Source: Clostridium ihumii AP5 (GTDB lineage: Bacteria; Bacillota; Clostridia; Clostridiales; Clostridiaceae). Taken from it: a stretch of DNA of 64,000 nt. The DNA is taken from the NCBI RefSeq assembly GCF_000612845.1, contig NZ_CCAT010000086.1, positions 1-64,000 on the forward strand, given 5' to 3'. Of this stretch, positions 9,616 through 17,513 are shown piece after piece; the stretch's first letter is position 1; the number at the start of each line of letters is the position of its first letter. A model generated the notes under the pieces. It saw nothing but the letters and a program-made list of their open reading frames with translations. It did no database searches and was not told where the DNA came from. Made by a program: the position numbers and the translations under genes.

Positions 9616-10137
9616 TTATGAGTTAGAAAATAATTCCTTTAATTTTGCCAACCTGGGATCAATATCTTCATTATTGCATTTGCACTCTGAAGAATTTAAG
9701 TTCGTTCCACATTGTTGGCATAATCCCTTACAACTTTCACTGCAAAGTCTTTTTACAGGAAGTTCTAATACTAAACTATTTTCTATGATTTGGTAAAGAT
9801 TTAATTTATCGATATCAATTAAGATAATCTCTGCATCATCGTTATTAATAGTATCTGAAAGCTTTTCTTTTATATCTATTGAAATACTCTTAGAAAAACT
9901 ATCATTACATCTTGAACACGCTAATAAAACTTCTGTTTCTGCTTTACCTGTTAAATCAAATATTCCATCTACATATCTCACAGATCCATTAAATTTTATA
10001 GGCCTTAAAAACTTTACGATTTCACCATTATCATTGAAATATTCTTTACAAATTTCTAGATTTAGTTCTTTTCTTCCATGTTTTTTATTTTTTAATTCTG
10101 AAAGGTCTATGTACATATTTTTCGCTCTGAAAAACAT
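9616..10137 (-). CDS. DUF177 (YceD/YlbN-like) protein
   Basis: 173 aa as the longest ORF; the likelier start is Met8 (MYIDLSELKNKK), where homology normally begins, at 10116. DUF177 proteins are nearly always encoded before rpmF and have been linked to 23S rRNA accumulation in plants and E. coli. The middle carries CSRC near residue 90, and a C-terminal cysteine cluster (CSESCKGLCQQCGTNL..CKC) suggests metal binding. Neither candidate start has a strong SD, although a very good one (AAGGAGGGG) lies about 100 nt upstream in the leader. Confidence 0.88.
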   Translation of the reverse strand: MFFRAKNMYIDLSELKNKKHGRKELNLEICKEYFNDNGEIVKFLRPIKFNGSVRYVDGIFDLTGKAETEVLLACSRCNDSFSKSISIDIKEKLSDTINNDDAEIILIDIDKLNLYQIIENSLVLELPVKRLCSESCKGLCQQCGTNLNSSECKCNNEDIDPRLAKLKELFSNS

Positions 10138-10153
10138 TATATATTTTTCTCAT

Positions 10154-10195
10154 ATGAATTTCATCCATATATAAATGAATTTTGTCCATACATAA
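10154..10195 (-). repeat. Tandem 21-bp repeat in DUF177-rpmF leader
   Basis: Two adjacent 21-bp units (10154-10174 and 10175-10195), identical at about 18 of 21 positions, each containing the near-palindrome ATGAATTTCAT or ATGAATTTTGT. They lie between the promoter and the first gene of the operon. Confidence 0.7.
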
Positions 10196-10212
10196 TGTGA
10201 ATAACTTCACAT
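10195..10212. promoter_or_regulatory. Dyad-symmetric site in DUF177-rpmF leader
   Basis: ATGTGAA-TAAC-TTCACAT, a perfect 7-bp inverted repeat with a 4-bp spacer, about 65-80 nt downstream of the predicted start of transcription. It could be a repressor operator or an RNA hairpin. It does not match the B. subtilis FapR operator as I know it. Confidence 0.5.
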
Positions 10213-10282
10213 AGCTCGAGCAATAGCTACTTCGCCCCTCCTTATTTTTCATTCAAGACTTTACTATTTTCAAACATAAGTT

Positions 10283-10311
10283 ATTATATAAATTATATCT
10301 ATAAAAGTCAA
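10283..10311 (-). promoter_or_regulatory. Sigma-A promoter of DUF177-rpmF operon
   Basis: -35 TTGACT (10306-10311), 17-bp spacer and -10 TATAAT (10283-10288) on the minus strand, a near-consensus vegetative promoter. Predicted start about 10276, giving a leader of about 140-160 nt. Confidence 0.85.
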
Positions 10312-10359
10312 TAGTTAATTATTAAATATAATAATATTATATTTTCAAAAATATCGTTG

Positions 10360-10405
10360 AAGCAAACCCTAAACTTAATTTTTATAATTAAATTTAGGTT
10401 TGCTT
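10360..10405 (-). terminator. Terminator hairpin downstream of ackA
   Basis: Stem of about 18 bp with one bulge (AAGCAAACC..TTAATT paired with AATTAAATTTAGGTTTGCTT). The U-run is better on the plus strand (GCTTTTTAT) than on the minus strand, but the only gene nearby needing it is ackA, 22 bp away. Confidence 0.7.
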
Positions 10406-10427
10406 TTTATATTAAGAGAAATATAAA

Positions 10428-11624
10428 TTATTTTGCAGTTAAAGTTTTAGTATCTCTTGCTATCATTAACTCTTCATTTGTTGGTATAACAAATACTTTA
10501 ACTGTAGCATCTGAAGTACTTACTTCAACAGATTTTCCTCTTACATTGTTTTTCTCAGAATCTACTTTTATTCCCATAAATTCTAAACCTTGGCATATTG
10601 CTTCTCTTGTTGTTGGAGAATTTTCACCAAGTCCAGCTGTAAATACAACTGCATCAACTCCACCCATAGCTGCAGCATATGCACCTATAGTTTCTCTTAC
10701 TCTGAAGTTGTAAACATCTAATGCAAGCTCTGCTCTTTTATTTCCTTCTTTAGCTGCATTTTCTATATCTCTGAAGTCACTGCTTACTCCTGAAATTCCT
10801 AAAACACCTGATTGTTTGTTGAATAAGTTATCAACTTCATCAGCAGTCATATTTTCTTCTCTCATTAAGAACATAGCTATAGCAGGGTCTATGTTTCCAC
10901 ATCTTGTTCCCATTGCTATACCTTCAAGTGGAGTGAATCCCATACTTGTATCAACAACTTTTCCACCTTTTACAGCAGCTAAGCTAGCACCGTTTCCTAA
11001 GTGGCAAGTTATTATTTTTATATCTTCTATGTTTTTTCCCATCATTTCTGCTGCTTGAGCTGAAACAAATTTGTGAGATGTTCCGTGGAAACCATATTTT
11101 CTTATTCCATGTTTTTCATAAAGTTCATATGGTAATGGATAGATATAAGCTTCTTCTCCCATAGTTTGGTGGAATGCTGTATCAAATACTCCTACCATTG
11201 GTGTAGTTGGCATTAATTCTTTACAAGCATTAATTCCTATTATGTTTGCTGGGTTATGAAGTGGTGCAAGTTTTATGCACTCTTCTAATTTAGCCATTAC
11301 GTCATCTGTTATTACTACTGATGATGCATATTTTTCTCCTCCATGAACAACTCTGTGTCCAACAGCATTGATTTCACTCATGCTAGTTATTACTCCATGC
11401 TCTTTATCAGTTAAAGCATCTATAACGTGTTGTATAGCTTCTTTATGTGTTGGCATTGGTTCCTGTATTATGTATTTATCTCTTCCTGGAACCTTTTGAG
11501 TTAATATTGAACCTTCAATTCCTATTCTTTCTACTAATCCTTGAGCTATAGCTTCTTCATTTTCCATATTTATTAATTGGTATTTTAATGAAGAACTTCC
11601 GCAGTTAATTACAAGTACTTTCAT
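10428..11624 (-). CDS. ackA: Acetate kinase
   Basis: 398 aa, normal length. Interconverts acetyl phosphate + ADP with acetate + ATP, the energy-yielding last step of clostridial acetogenesis. ASKHA-fold motifs are the N-terminal [11 protein letters not shown] (residues 7-17), HRVVHGGE near 88, [11 protein letters not shown] and HGTSHKFV near 175, and GLGENSP near 325. It is downstream of pta with a 15-bp hairpin in the 132-bp spacer. An AAGGAGGAAT SD precedes the ATG. Confidence 0.98.
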   Translation of the reverse strand: MKVLVINCGSSSLKYQLINMENEEAIAQGLVERIGIEGSILTQKVPGRDKYIIQEPMPTHKEAIQHVIDALTDKEHGVITSMSEINAVGHRVVHGGEKYASSVVITDDVMAKLEECIKLAPLHNPANIIGINACKELMPTTPMVGVFDTAFHQTMGEEAYIYPLPYELYEKHGIRKYGFHGTSHKFVSAQAAEMMGKNIEDIKIITCHLGNGASLAAVKGGKVVDTSMGFTPLEGIAMGTRCGNIDPAIAMFLMREENMTADEVDNLFNKQSGVLGISGVSSDFRDIENAAKEGNKRAELALDVYNFRVRETIGAYAAAMGGVDAVVFTAGLGENSPTTREAICQGLEFMGIKVDSEKNNVRGKSVEVSTSDATVKVFVIPTNEELMIARDTKTLTAK

Positions 11625-11661
11625 TGTAATTCCTCCTTAAACTTAAACTAATTTTTAATTT

Positions 11662-11700
11662 AATAAATAAACTAATAATTTTTTTATTAGTTTATTTATT
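11662..11700 (-). promoter_or_regulatory. 15-bp perfect hairpin between pta and ackA
   Basis: AATAAATAAACTAAT and its exact complement around a 9-nt loop, 38 nt upstream of the ackA start. The minus-strand 3' side is A-rich rather than U-rich, so it is more likely a processing or partial-attenuation site that sets the pta:ackA ratio than a full terminator. Confidence 0.5.
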
Positions 11701-11756
11701 TTATTTTAGATTATAAATAAATTTACAATCATGCTTTATAGTATATAATATTTTTT

Positions 11757-12764
11757 TTACTTATTGCAAGCATTTTGAGCTTGAATAGCTGTTATTGCTA
11801 CAACATTTACTATATCGTCTACGTTGCATCCTCTTGATAAATCATTTATTGGTTTTGCAAAACCTTGACAAACTGGTCCTATAGCATTTGCTTTTGCAAA
11901 TCTTTGAACTAATTTGTATCCTATGTTTCCAGCTTGTAAATCTGGGAATACTAATACATTAGCATTTCCTGCAACTTTACTATTTGGAGCTTTTTGGTTT
12001 GCAACTTTTTCAACTATAGCTGCATCTAATTGTAATTCTCCATCAATTTCAAGATCTGGTCTTTGAGATTTTGCAATTTCTGTTGCTGTTCTAACTTTAT
12101 CTACATTTTCATGTTTAGCACTTCCCATAGTTGAAAATGATAACATTGCAACTTTAGGATCTATATTACATAATGCTTTAGCATTTTCTGCAGTACTTAT
12201 TGCTATTGATGCTAATTCTTCTGCATTTGGATTTGGATTTACAGCACAATCTGCAAATAATAAAGTTCCTTCTGTACCGTATTCACAATTTGGAACCTCC
12301 ATAACAAAAAAGCTTGAAACTACTTTTATTCCTGGAGCTGTCTTTATTATTTGAAGACCTGGACGTAATAAATCTCCTGTGCTATGTACTGCACCTGAAA
12401 CTAATCCGTCAACATCATCCATTTTAACCATCATTGTTCCAAAATAAACTGGATCTTTTACTGTTTCTAAAGCCTTCTCAATTGTAACACCTTTATTTTT
12501 TCTTAATTCATAAAATGCTTCAGAATATTTTTGTGTTAAATCAGAAGTTGCTGGATCCACTATTTCTATTCCCTCTAAGTTTACACCAAGTTCTTTAGCG
12601 TTATTTTTTATCGTTTCAGTACATCCTACTAAAACAACTTCTGCTAATTTATTTTTAACTATTATTTCAGCAGCTTTTAAGTTTCTTTCTTCGTCACCTT
12701 CTGGTAAAACTATTTTTTTCATATCTTGTTGAGCTAATTTCCATATTTTATCTACAAAACTCAT
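11757..12764 (-). CDS. pta: Phosphate acetyltransferase
   Basis: 335 aa from the ATG at 12764 (MSFVDKIWKLAQQDMKKIVLPEGDEERNL), chosen because AAAGGAGAA lies 7 bp ahead and homology starts here; an in-frame extension to 12833 lacks support. Converts acetyl-CoA + Pi to acetyl phosphate for AckA. Conserved blocks are MVKMDDVDGLVSGAVHST, FADCAVNPNP and the C-terminal NVLVFPDLQAGNIGYKLVQR. This is the short Pta class without the DRTGG domain. Confidence 0.97.
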   Translation of the reverse strand: MSFVDKIWKLAQQDMKKIVLPEGDEERNLKAAEIIVKNKLAEVVLVGCTETIKNNAKELGVNLEGIEIVDPATSDLTQKYSEAFYELRKNKGVTIEKALETVKDPVYFGTMMVKMDDVDGLVSGAVHSTGDLLRPGLQIIKTAPGIKVVSSFFVMEVPNCEYGTEGTLLFADCAVNPNPNAEELASIAISTAENAKALCNIDPKVAMLSFSTMGSAKHENVDKVRTATEIAKSQRPDLEIDGELQLDAAIVEKVANQKAPNSKVAGNANVLVFPDLQAGNIGYKLVQRFAKANAIGPVCQGFAKPINDLSRGCNVDDIVNVVAITAIQAQNACNK

Positions 12765-13190
12765 TTCAAATTCTCCTTTCGATAGAAACTTTAATACCTT
12801 ATTAATATACCCCTTTTTCAATATAGTTTTCAACCTTTAAGTAAAATTTTATTCATAAAATATGGTTTTTTTTAAAATATATTATATAAAAATGTGAAAT
12901 ATTAGATTATATCTTAATCTCAACCGCAATTTGTTGAATTTTCTGTCATACATTTTATTATTTTTATGTTTAATATATTAAATTTATTTCACTTTAACTA
13001 GTATATTTTAAATTTATTTATCAAAATATTAAAAAAACTAAAATTGCATATTTATATTATTGTAATATTCTATTTTTTTATTGTTAATTTTTTATTTTGT
13101 AATTTATTTAAGTATATAACCTATATAAAATTTAAAAACTTTGATATACTAAATTTTATAATAATCTATATTAAAATAACGGAGTGATTA
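12765..13190. other. AT-rich divergent intergenic region pta/tmcAL
   Basis: About 425 bp, over 80% A+T, between divergent genes. It must hold both promoters, but the many TATAAT-like words make it impossible to pick one by eye. No ORF, no clear dyad and no structured RNA seen. Confidence 0.5.
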
Positions 13191-14420
13191 ATGATGAAAT
13201 TAGCTGGAATTATAGCTGAATATAATCCTATGCATAATGGGCATATTTATCATATAAATAAAACAAAAGAATTGACCAATTGTGATGGTATTGTAGCTGT
13301 TATAAGTGGAAATTTCAACCAAAGAGGTATTCCTTCAATAATTGATAAATATGAAAAAACCCTTATGGCACTAAATAACGGTATTGATTTAGTACTTGAG
13401 CTTCCAACTATTTATGCAGTATCATCTGCTGAATTTTTTGCTTTTGGTGCTATTAGCCTTTTAAATAATCTTAATATGATTGACAGTATTTGTTTTGGAA
13501 GTGAATATGGTTCTACCGATATATTATATAAAATATCAGAGATTTTAACGAGGGAGCCAAAAGAATTTAAAGAATTACTTAGATTAAAACTTGATGAAGG
13601 TTCATTATTTCCAACCGCTAGGTCTTACGCTCTTGAAAAATATTTTAACCAATATATTGATTCATCATGTGAGAATATATCATCTATAGTAAATTCATCT
13701 AATAATATTTTAGGTATTGAATATATAAAATCAATTTTACGAATTAACAGTCCTATAAAATCATACACAATCAAAAGAGAAGGTAGTAATTATAATGACC
13801 AAATTTTAGATAACAAATTTTCTAGTGCTACTTCTATTAGAAATTCGCTTATGAATAATTGTGATATCGACCTATTAAAAAATCATATACCAAATTATAA
13901 TTTTGAGCGTTTTAAACACTTAAAAGATATTAATTATGATTTTACATTTGACTTTGAAATTTTGCCTTTTATAAAGTACAAATGCCTTACAAATCCAAAA
14001 TCACTTGAAAATATACCTGATGTTTCAGAGGGAATACATAATAAAATTGAAAAATCTTTACTTAACAATTTTAATTATTATGATGTTCTTGAAAATATCA
14101 AAAGCAAAAGATACACTCTTACTAGAATTAGTAGAATACTATGTCAATATTTTATAGGGTTTGACACTTTTAATTGTAATTATTTAAGAACGCAACCTTG
14201 CAGTTATGCTAAAATTTTAGGAATGAATACAACTGGTAAAAAAATATTAAAACTTTTAAAATCAACTTCTTCAATACCATTGTATACAAAATTACCTAAA
14301 ACTTATAATAATTCACTTTCATTAGATTTGCAGGCTTCAAAAGCATATAGTTTAATAAATAATAATTATAGATATAATGAAGATTTTTTAAAGAGTCCTA
14401 TAATATTAAATAATATTTAA
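13191..14420 (+). CDS. tmcAL: tRNA(Met) cytidine acetate ligase TmcAL
   Basis: 409 aa. B. subtilis TmcAL (YlbM) makes N4-acetylcytidine at the wobble base of elongator tRNA-Met from acetate and ATP. The nucleotidyltransferase-like start GIIAEYNPMHNGH (HxGH-type) is diagnostic, with SGNFNQRG near 37 and the family block ATSIRNSL near 210. The start is ATGATG with GGAG 6-9 bp ahead. It is one of only three plus-strand genes and sits with coaD, rsmD and ylbJ, as in the B. subtilis ylb cluster. Its use of acetate beside pta-ackA is notable but may be chance. Confidence 0.93.
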   Translation: MMKLAGIIAEYNPMHNGHIYHINKTKELTNCDGIVAVISGNFNQRGIPSIIDKYEKTLMALNNGIDLVLELPTIYAVSSAEFFAFGAISLLNNLNMIDSICFGSEYGSTDILYKISEILTREPKEFKELLRLKLDEGSLFPTARSYALEKYFNQYIDSSCENISSIVNSSNNILGIEYIKSILRINSPIKSYTIKREGSNYNDQILDNKFSSATSIRNSLMNNCDIDLLKNHIPNYNFERFKHLKDINYDFTFDFEILPFIKYKCLTNPKSLENIPDVSEGIHNKIEKSLLNNFNYYDVLENIKSKRYTLTRISRILCQYFIGFDTFNCNYLRTQPCSYAKILGMNTTGKKILKLLKSTSSIPLYTKLPKTYNNSLSLDLQASKAYSLINNNYRYNEDFLKSPIILNNI

Positions 14421-14422
14421 TT

Positions 14423-14464
14423 AAAAATGCAGGAATTTATTTTTATTAAATTCCTGCATTTTTA
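14423..14464 (+). terminator. Terminator of tmcAL
   Basis: AAAAATGCAGGAATTT stem paired with AAATTCCTGCATTTTT; U-tract on both sides, so it may act bidirectionally. Confidence 0.9.
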
Positions 14465-14546
14465 ATTTATTTTTATAATAAATCATATTCAGAACCTAAT
14501 TTAAATATATTTTTAATATGTACAAGTATTAAGGTGGTGATTACTA

Positions 14547-15728
14547 TTGAATATTTTTTCTTTTTTTCTTCTATTATGTTTTATATTATGTATGTATATA
14601 ACAATAAAAAAACATGGGTCTAATCTACTTATAACCATGCTTTGCACTTTTATAATTATATACATAATTGTAAACCCAAAAGATTGTATAAATTACACTA
14701 TTTCTGGCACTAAACTTTTTTTCTATTCAGTTTTTCCATCACTTTTTCCATTCTTAATTTTAATAAATATAATTATATCTTGTGGTGGTATTAACGTTTA
14801 TTCTAAGTTGTTTGGTAACGTAATTTGCAAACCTTTAGGTCTACCTAAAACTTGCAGTTTAGCCATTATAATAAGTTTATTTTGTGGTTATCCACTTGGT
14901 GCTAAATATTCTTCTGACCTTCATGAAAAAAATTTAATTAATTTTAAAACTTATGAGAGATTACTAAATATAGCATCTAATGGTAGTCCTTTATTTATAA
15001 TTGGTGCAGTTGGAACTTCAATGCTTTCTAACTCTAAACTAGGATATATACTTTTACTTTCTAATTGTTTATCTTGTATAGTAATGGGCCTTATATTACC
15101 AAATAAATTCAGATTAAAAGATTATAAGCCATACGTTAACTCTAATCAATCCAAAAGTAATATTAATTTAGGTTTATCTTTTAAGAATGCCATAGAAGAC
15201 TCCATAAAAACAGTACTTTCTATCGGAGGCTTTATAATTATTTTTTCTGTATTTATAAACATAATAAAAGACAATGCTCTATTTAGCATTGCCACAGAAA
15301 ACATTTCTAATTTTTTCAATATACCAAGCGAAATTATAAAAGGATTATCTTTAGGTATGATTGAATTAACTAATGGTTGTAGTATTATATGCACAAGTAA
15401 TCTTTCTACTAGTATTAAATTAATAATACTAAGTTTTTTAATTGGATTTAGCGGCATTTCTATAACCTCTCAAGTTTATTCAATGATATATAAATTTAAA
15501 ATAAATATGAAAAAATATCTATTTTTAAAAACCATCCAAGGTATAATAAGCAGTGTTATTACAGCAATTTTATGTAATGTGTCCATCTTAAATTTCTCTT
15601 CTTTAGAGACTTTTTCACCTAGCATCAACTATAACACTACTGCTTCTCACCTTTATATTATTACTATTCTTATAATTATTTTGCCATTTATAATTTCACT
15701 TAAAAGGAAGTTATCTAAACTCTCCTAG
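14547..15728 (+). CDS. ylbJ: Sporulation integral membrane protein YlbJ
   Basis: 393 aa with about nine hydrophobic segments, starting at a TTG (14547) behind AAGGTGGTGA. YlbJ-type proteins (nucleoside-transporter gate-like domain) are needed for spore formation in B. subtilis, where ylbJ is mother-cell expressed. Conserved stretches include FYSVFPSLFPFLILINII, SLFCGYPLGAK and SNGSPLFIIGAVGTSML. The 3' end overlaps the convergent coiled-coil gene by 18 bp, with no terminator between them. Confidence 0.88.
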   Translation: MNIFSFFLLLCFILCMYITIKKHGSNLLITMLCTFIIIYIIVNPKDCINYTISGTKLFFYSVFPSLFPFLILINIIISCGGINVYSKLFGNVICKPLGLPKTCSLAIIISLFCGYPLGAKYSSDLHEKNLINFKTYERLLNIASNGSPLFIIGAVGTSMLSNSKLGYILLLSNCLSCIVMGLILPNKFRLKDYKPYVNSNQSKSNINLGLSFKNAIEDSIKTVLSIGGFIIIFSVFINIIKDNALFSIATENISNFFNIPSEIIKGLSLGMIELTNGCSIICTSNLSTSIKLIILSFLIGFSGISITSQVYSMIYKFKINMKKYLFLKTIQGIISSVITAILCNVSILNFSSLETFSPSINYNTTASHLYIITILIIILPFIISLKRKLSKLS

Positions 15729-16277
15729 TTCTTTAATATTATCTATTATAGTGGATGTTGTACCTTGAAAATCTTCATATATACTTCTAAGTGTCATATC
15801 CACTTCTTTGTTTACTTTTAAAATCATTGACTCACTCTTTAAATCTATTTCTCTTTGTAATCTTGTAAGTATTTCATCTACATAATCAACAGTACCTGAT
15901 TTTAATTCCTTTGAAAACTGATTTGCTTCTGCTTTTATTTTTCTTGCTTCCATATTTGCTTCATTTAAAACTTCATTTGCTCTAAGTTCTGCTTTTTTCA
16001 ATATATCAGCATTTTCAAATTGCTTTTGTATTATTATAGATGCTTCCTTTTTCATCTCTTCTGCTTCTTTTCTAGCTGCTAAAAATATTTCTTCTCTTTT
16101 TTCTACAATCATTTTTGCTTCTTCAAATTCTTGAGGCAAATTTTCTTTTATTTCTGCAGTTATTTTTAATAATTCATTTTTGTTTATACTTACTTTTCCT
16201 AATAAATTACTTGATGTCTTTGCTGTTTTTTCTAGATAGTCTATTAATTCTAATATATTGTTGACTTTTCTATCCAT
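15711..16277 (-). CDS. Coiled-coil protein of unknown function
   Basis: 188 aa, nearly all predicted helix and rich in Glu, Lys and Ala, with a heptad-like region about residues 60-130 (AARKEAEEMKKEASIIIQKQ). This resembles ATP-synthase b-subunit stalks and DivIVA-type proteins, but neither family's hallmark is clear. No signal peptide or membrane segment. AAAGGAGGGATTA is a strong SD. It lies upstream of nothing in its own direction and converges on ylbJ. Clostridial genomes commonly carry such a gene beside coaD; the function is unknown to me. Confidence 0.75.
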   Translation of the reverse strand: MDRKVNNILELIDYLEKTAKTSSNLLGKVSINKNELLKITAEIKENLPQEFEEAKMIVEKREEIFLAARKEAEEMKKEASIIIQKQFENADILKKAELRANEVLNEANMEARKIKAEANQFSKELKSGTVDYVDEILTRLQREIDLKSESMILKVNKEVDMTLRSIYEDFQGTTSTIIDNIKELGEFR

Positions 16278-16422
16278 AAACTAATCCCTCCTTTTAGTTT
16301 TAGTATATAGAAAAAATAGATAACCAATTTCACAAAATAAATTTGAGTACATTCAAAAGTTCATATAAATAGTTTGATCTATTCAATATTTCTGCAAATA
16401 ATTCATTACACAAAATTAATCA

Positions 16423-16926
16423 TTACGTTGGTTTGTTATTTTTTGAATACACCTTAGCTCTAGCCTTAACTTCTTCTTGCGTTTCTTCTGGAACTAAATC
16501 TTCAAGACATCCTCCAAATAATGCAACTTGTTTTATTGAAGAAGAACTTAAATATGAATACTTTGCATTTGTAATCATAAAAAATGTCTCCTTATCTCTA
16601 TTTAACTTCTTATTCATTAGTGCCATTTGAAATTCATAATCAAAATCAGACATAGATCTTAAACCTTTTACTATTACGTCTACATCTTCTTCTTCCATAA
16701 AATCAACAAGAAGGCCAGTAAAGTTTTTTACTTTTACATTTTTAATGTTTTTAGTAACTTTTTCTATTTGCGATACTCTCTCATCAATACTAAACCATCC
16801 CTTTTTATCAGGATTTATAAGCACTGCTACTATAACCTCATCAAATATACTTGAAGCTCTCTTTATTATATCTAAATGTCCTTTTGTAATAGGATCAAAA
16901 CTCCCTGGGTATACCGCTTTTTTCAT
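16423..16926 (-). CDS. coaD: Phosphopantetheine adenylyltransferase
   Basis: 167 aa. Catalyses the fourth step of CoA synthesis, 4'-phosphopantetheine + ATP to dephospho-CoA. The nucleotidyltransferase motif [16 protein letters not shown] (residues 6-21, TxGH) and the ATP-binding block [18 protein letters not shown] near 125 are present. It follows rsmD by 3 bp, a pairing conserved across Firmicutes (ylbH-ylbI). Confidence 0.97.
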   Translation of the reverse strand: MKKAVYPGSFDPITKGHLDIIKRASSIFDEVIVAVLINPDKKGWFSIDERVSQIEKVTKNIKNVKVKNFTGLLVDFMEEEDVDVIVKGLRSMSDFDYEFQMALMNKKLNRDKETFFMITNAKYSYLSSSSIKQVALFGGCLEDLVPEETQEEVKARAKVYSKNNKPT

Positions 16927-16929
16927 TCT

Positions 16930-17487
16930 CTAAATCTCCTTATACTCATAAAAACAAACTATTGTATTTCCATATTTTCTATGATTAATTAAAATAACCT
17001 CATCATTACCCTCGTAAATTTCCTCTCCTGCATCTATTTTTGTAACAATTAATCCATCTTTTTTTAATACTTTATTTTTTGAAATCAAATCAATTGCAGG
17101 AGGTATCATTTCTTTGGAATATGGTGGGTCTATAAATATAATATCAAATTCAACACCTTTTTTGTGAAATTCTTCAATATATTTATAAGAATCTCCTTTT
17201 ATTGGAACGCATACATCCTTAAGCTTTAAATTTTCTATATTTTGTTTAAGTAGAGTATAACTTCTATCTCCCATTTCTATTAAATAACTCTTTTCAGCTC
17301 CCCTACTTGCTGCTTCTATACCTAAACTTCCTGTTCCTGAAAACATATCTAATGTTATTGCTTCAGGAGTTTTATTTTGTATTATATTAAACATTGCTTC
17401 CTTAACTCTATCTAAAGTTGGTCTAGTTCCCATACCTTCTGGTGGCAATAATTTTCTTCCTCTTGCAATTCCTCCAATTACTCTCAT
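16930..17487 (-). CDS. rsmD: 16S rRNA (guanine966-N2)-methyltransferase RsmD
   Basis: 185 aa, complete. SAM-binding motif I is LDMFSGTGSLGIEAASRGA near residue 48, and the catalytic N6/N2-adenine-type motif DPPY lies in IIFIDPPYSKEM near 119. The start MRVIGGIARGRKLLPPEG is the family signature (G..RG). The SD AAGGAGGAAC is strong. It lies 26 bp after recG and is probably co-transcribed with recG and coaD. Confidence 0.96.
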   Translation of the reverse strand: MRVIGGIARGRKLLPPEGMGTRPTLDRVKEAMFNIIQNKTPEAITLDMFSGTGSLGIEAASRGAEKSYLIEMGDRSYTLLKQNIENLKLKDVCVPIKGDSYKYIEEFHKKGVEFDIIFIDPPYSKEMIPPAIDLISKNKVLKKDGLIVTKIDAGEEIYEGNDEVILINHRKYGNTIVCFYEYKEI

Positions 17488-17513
17488 ATTGTTCCTCCTT
17501 AAGTTTTTACTGT

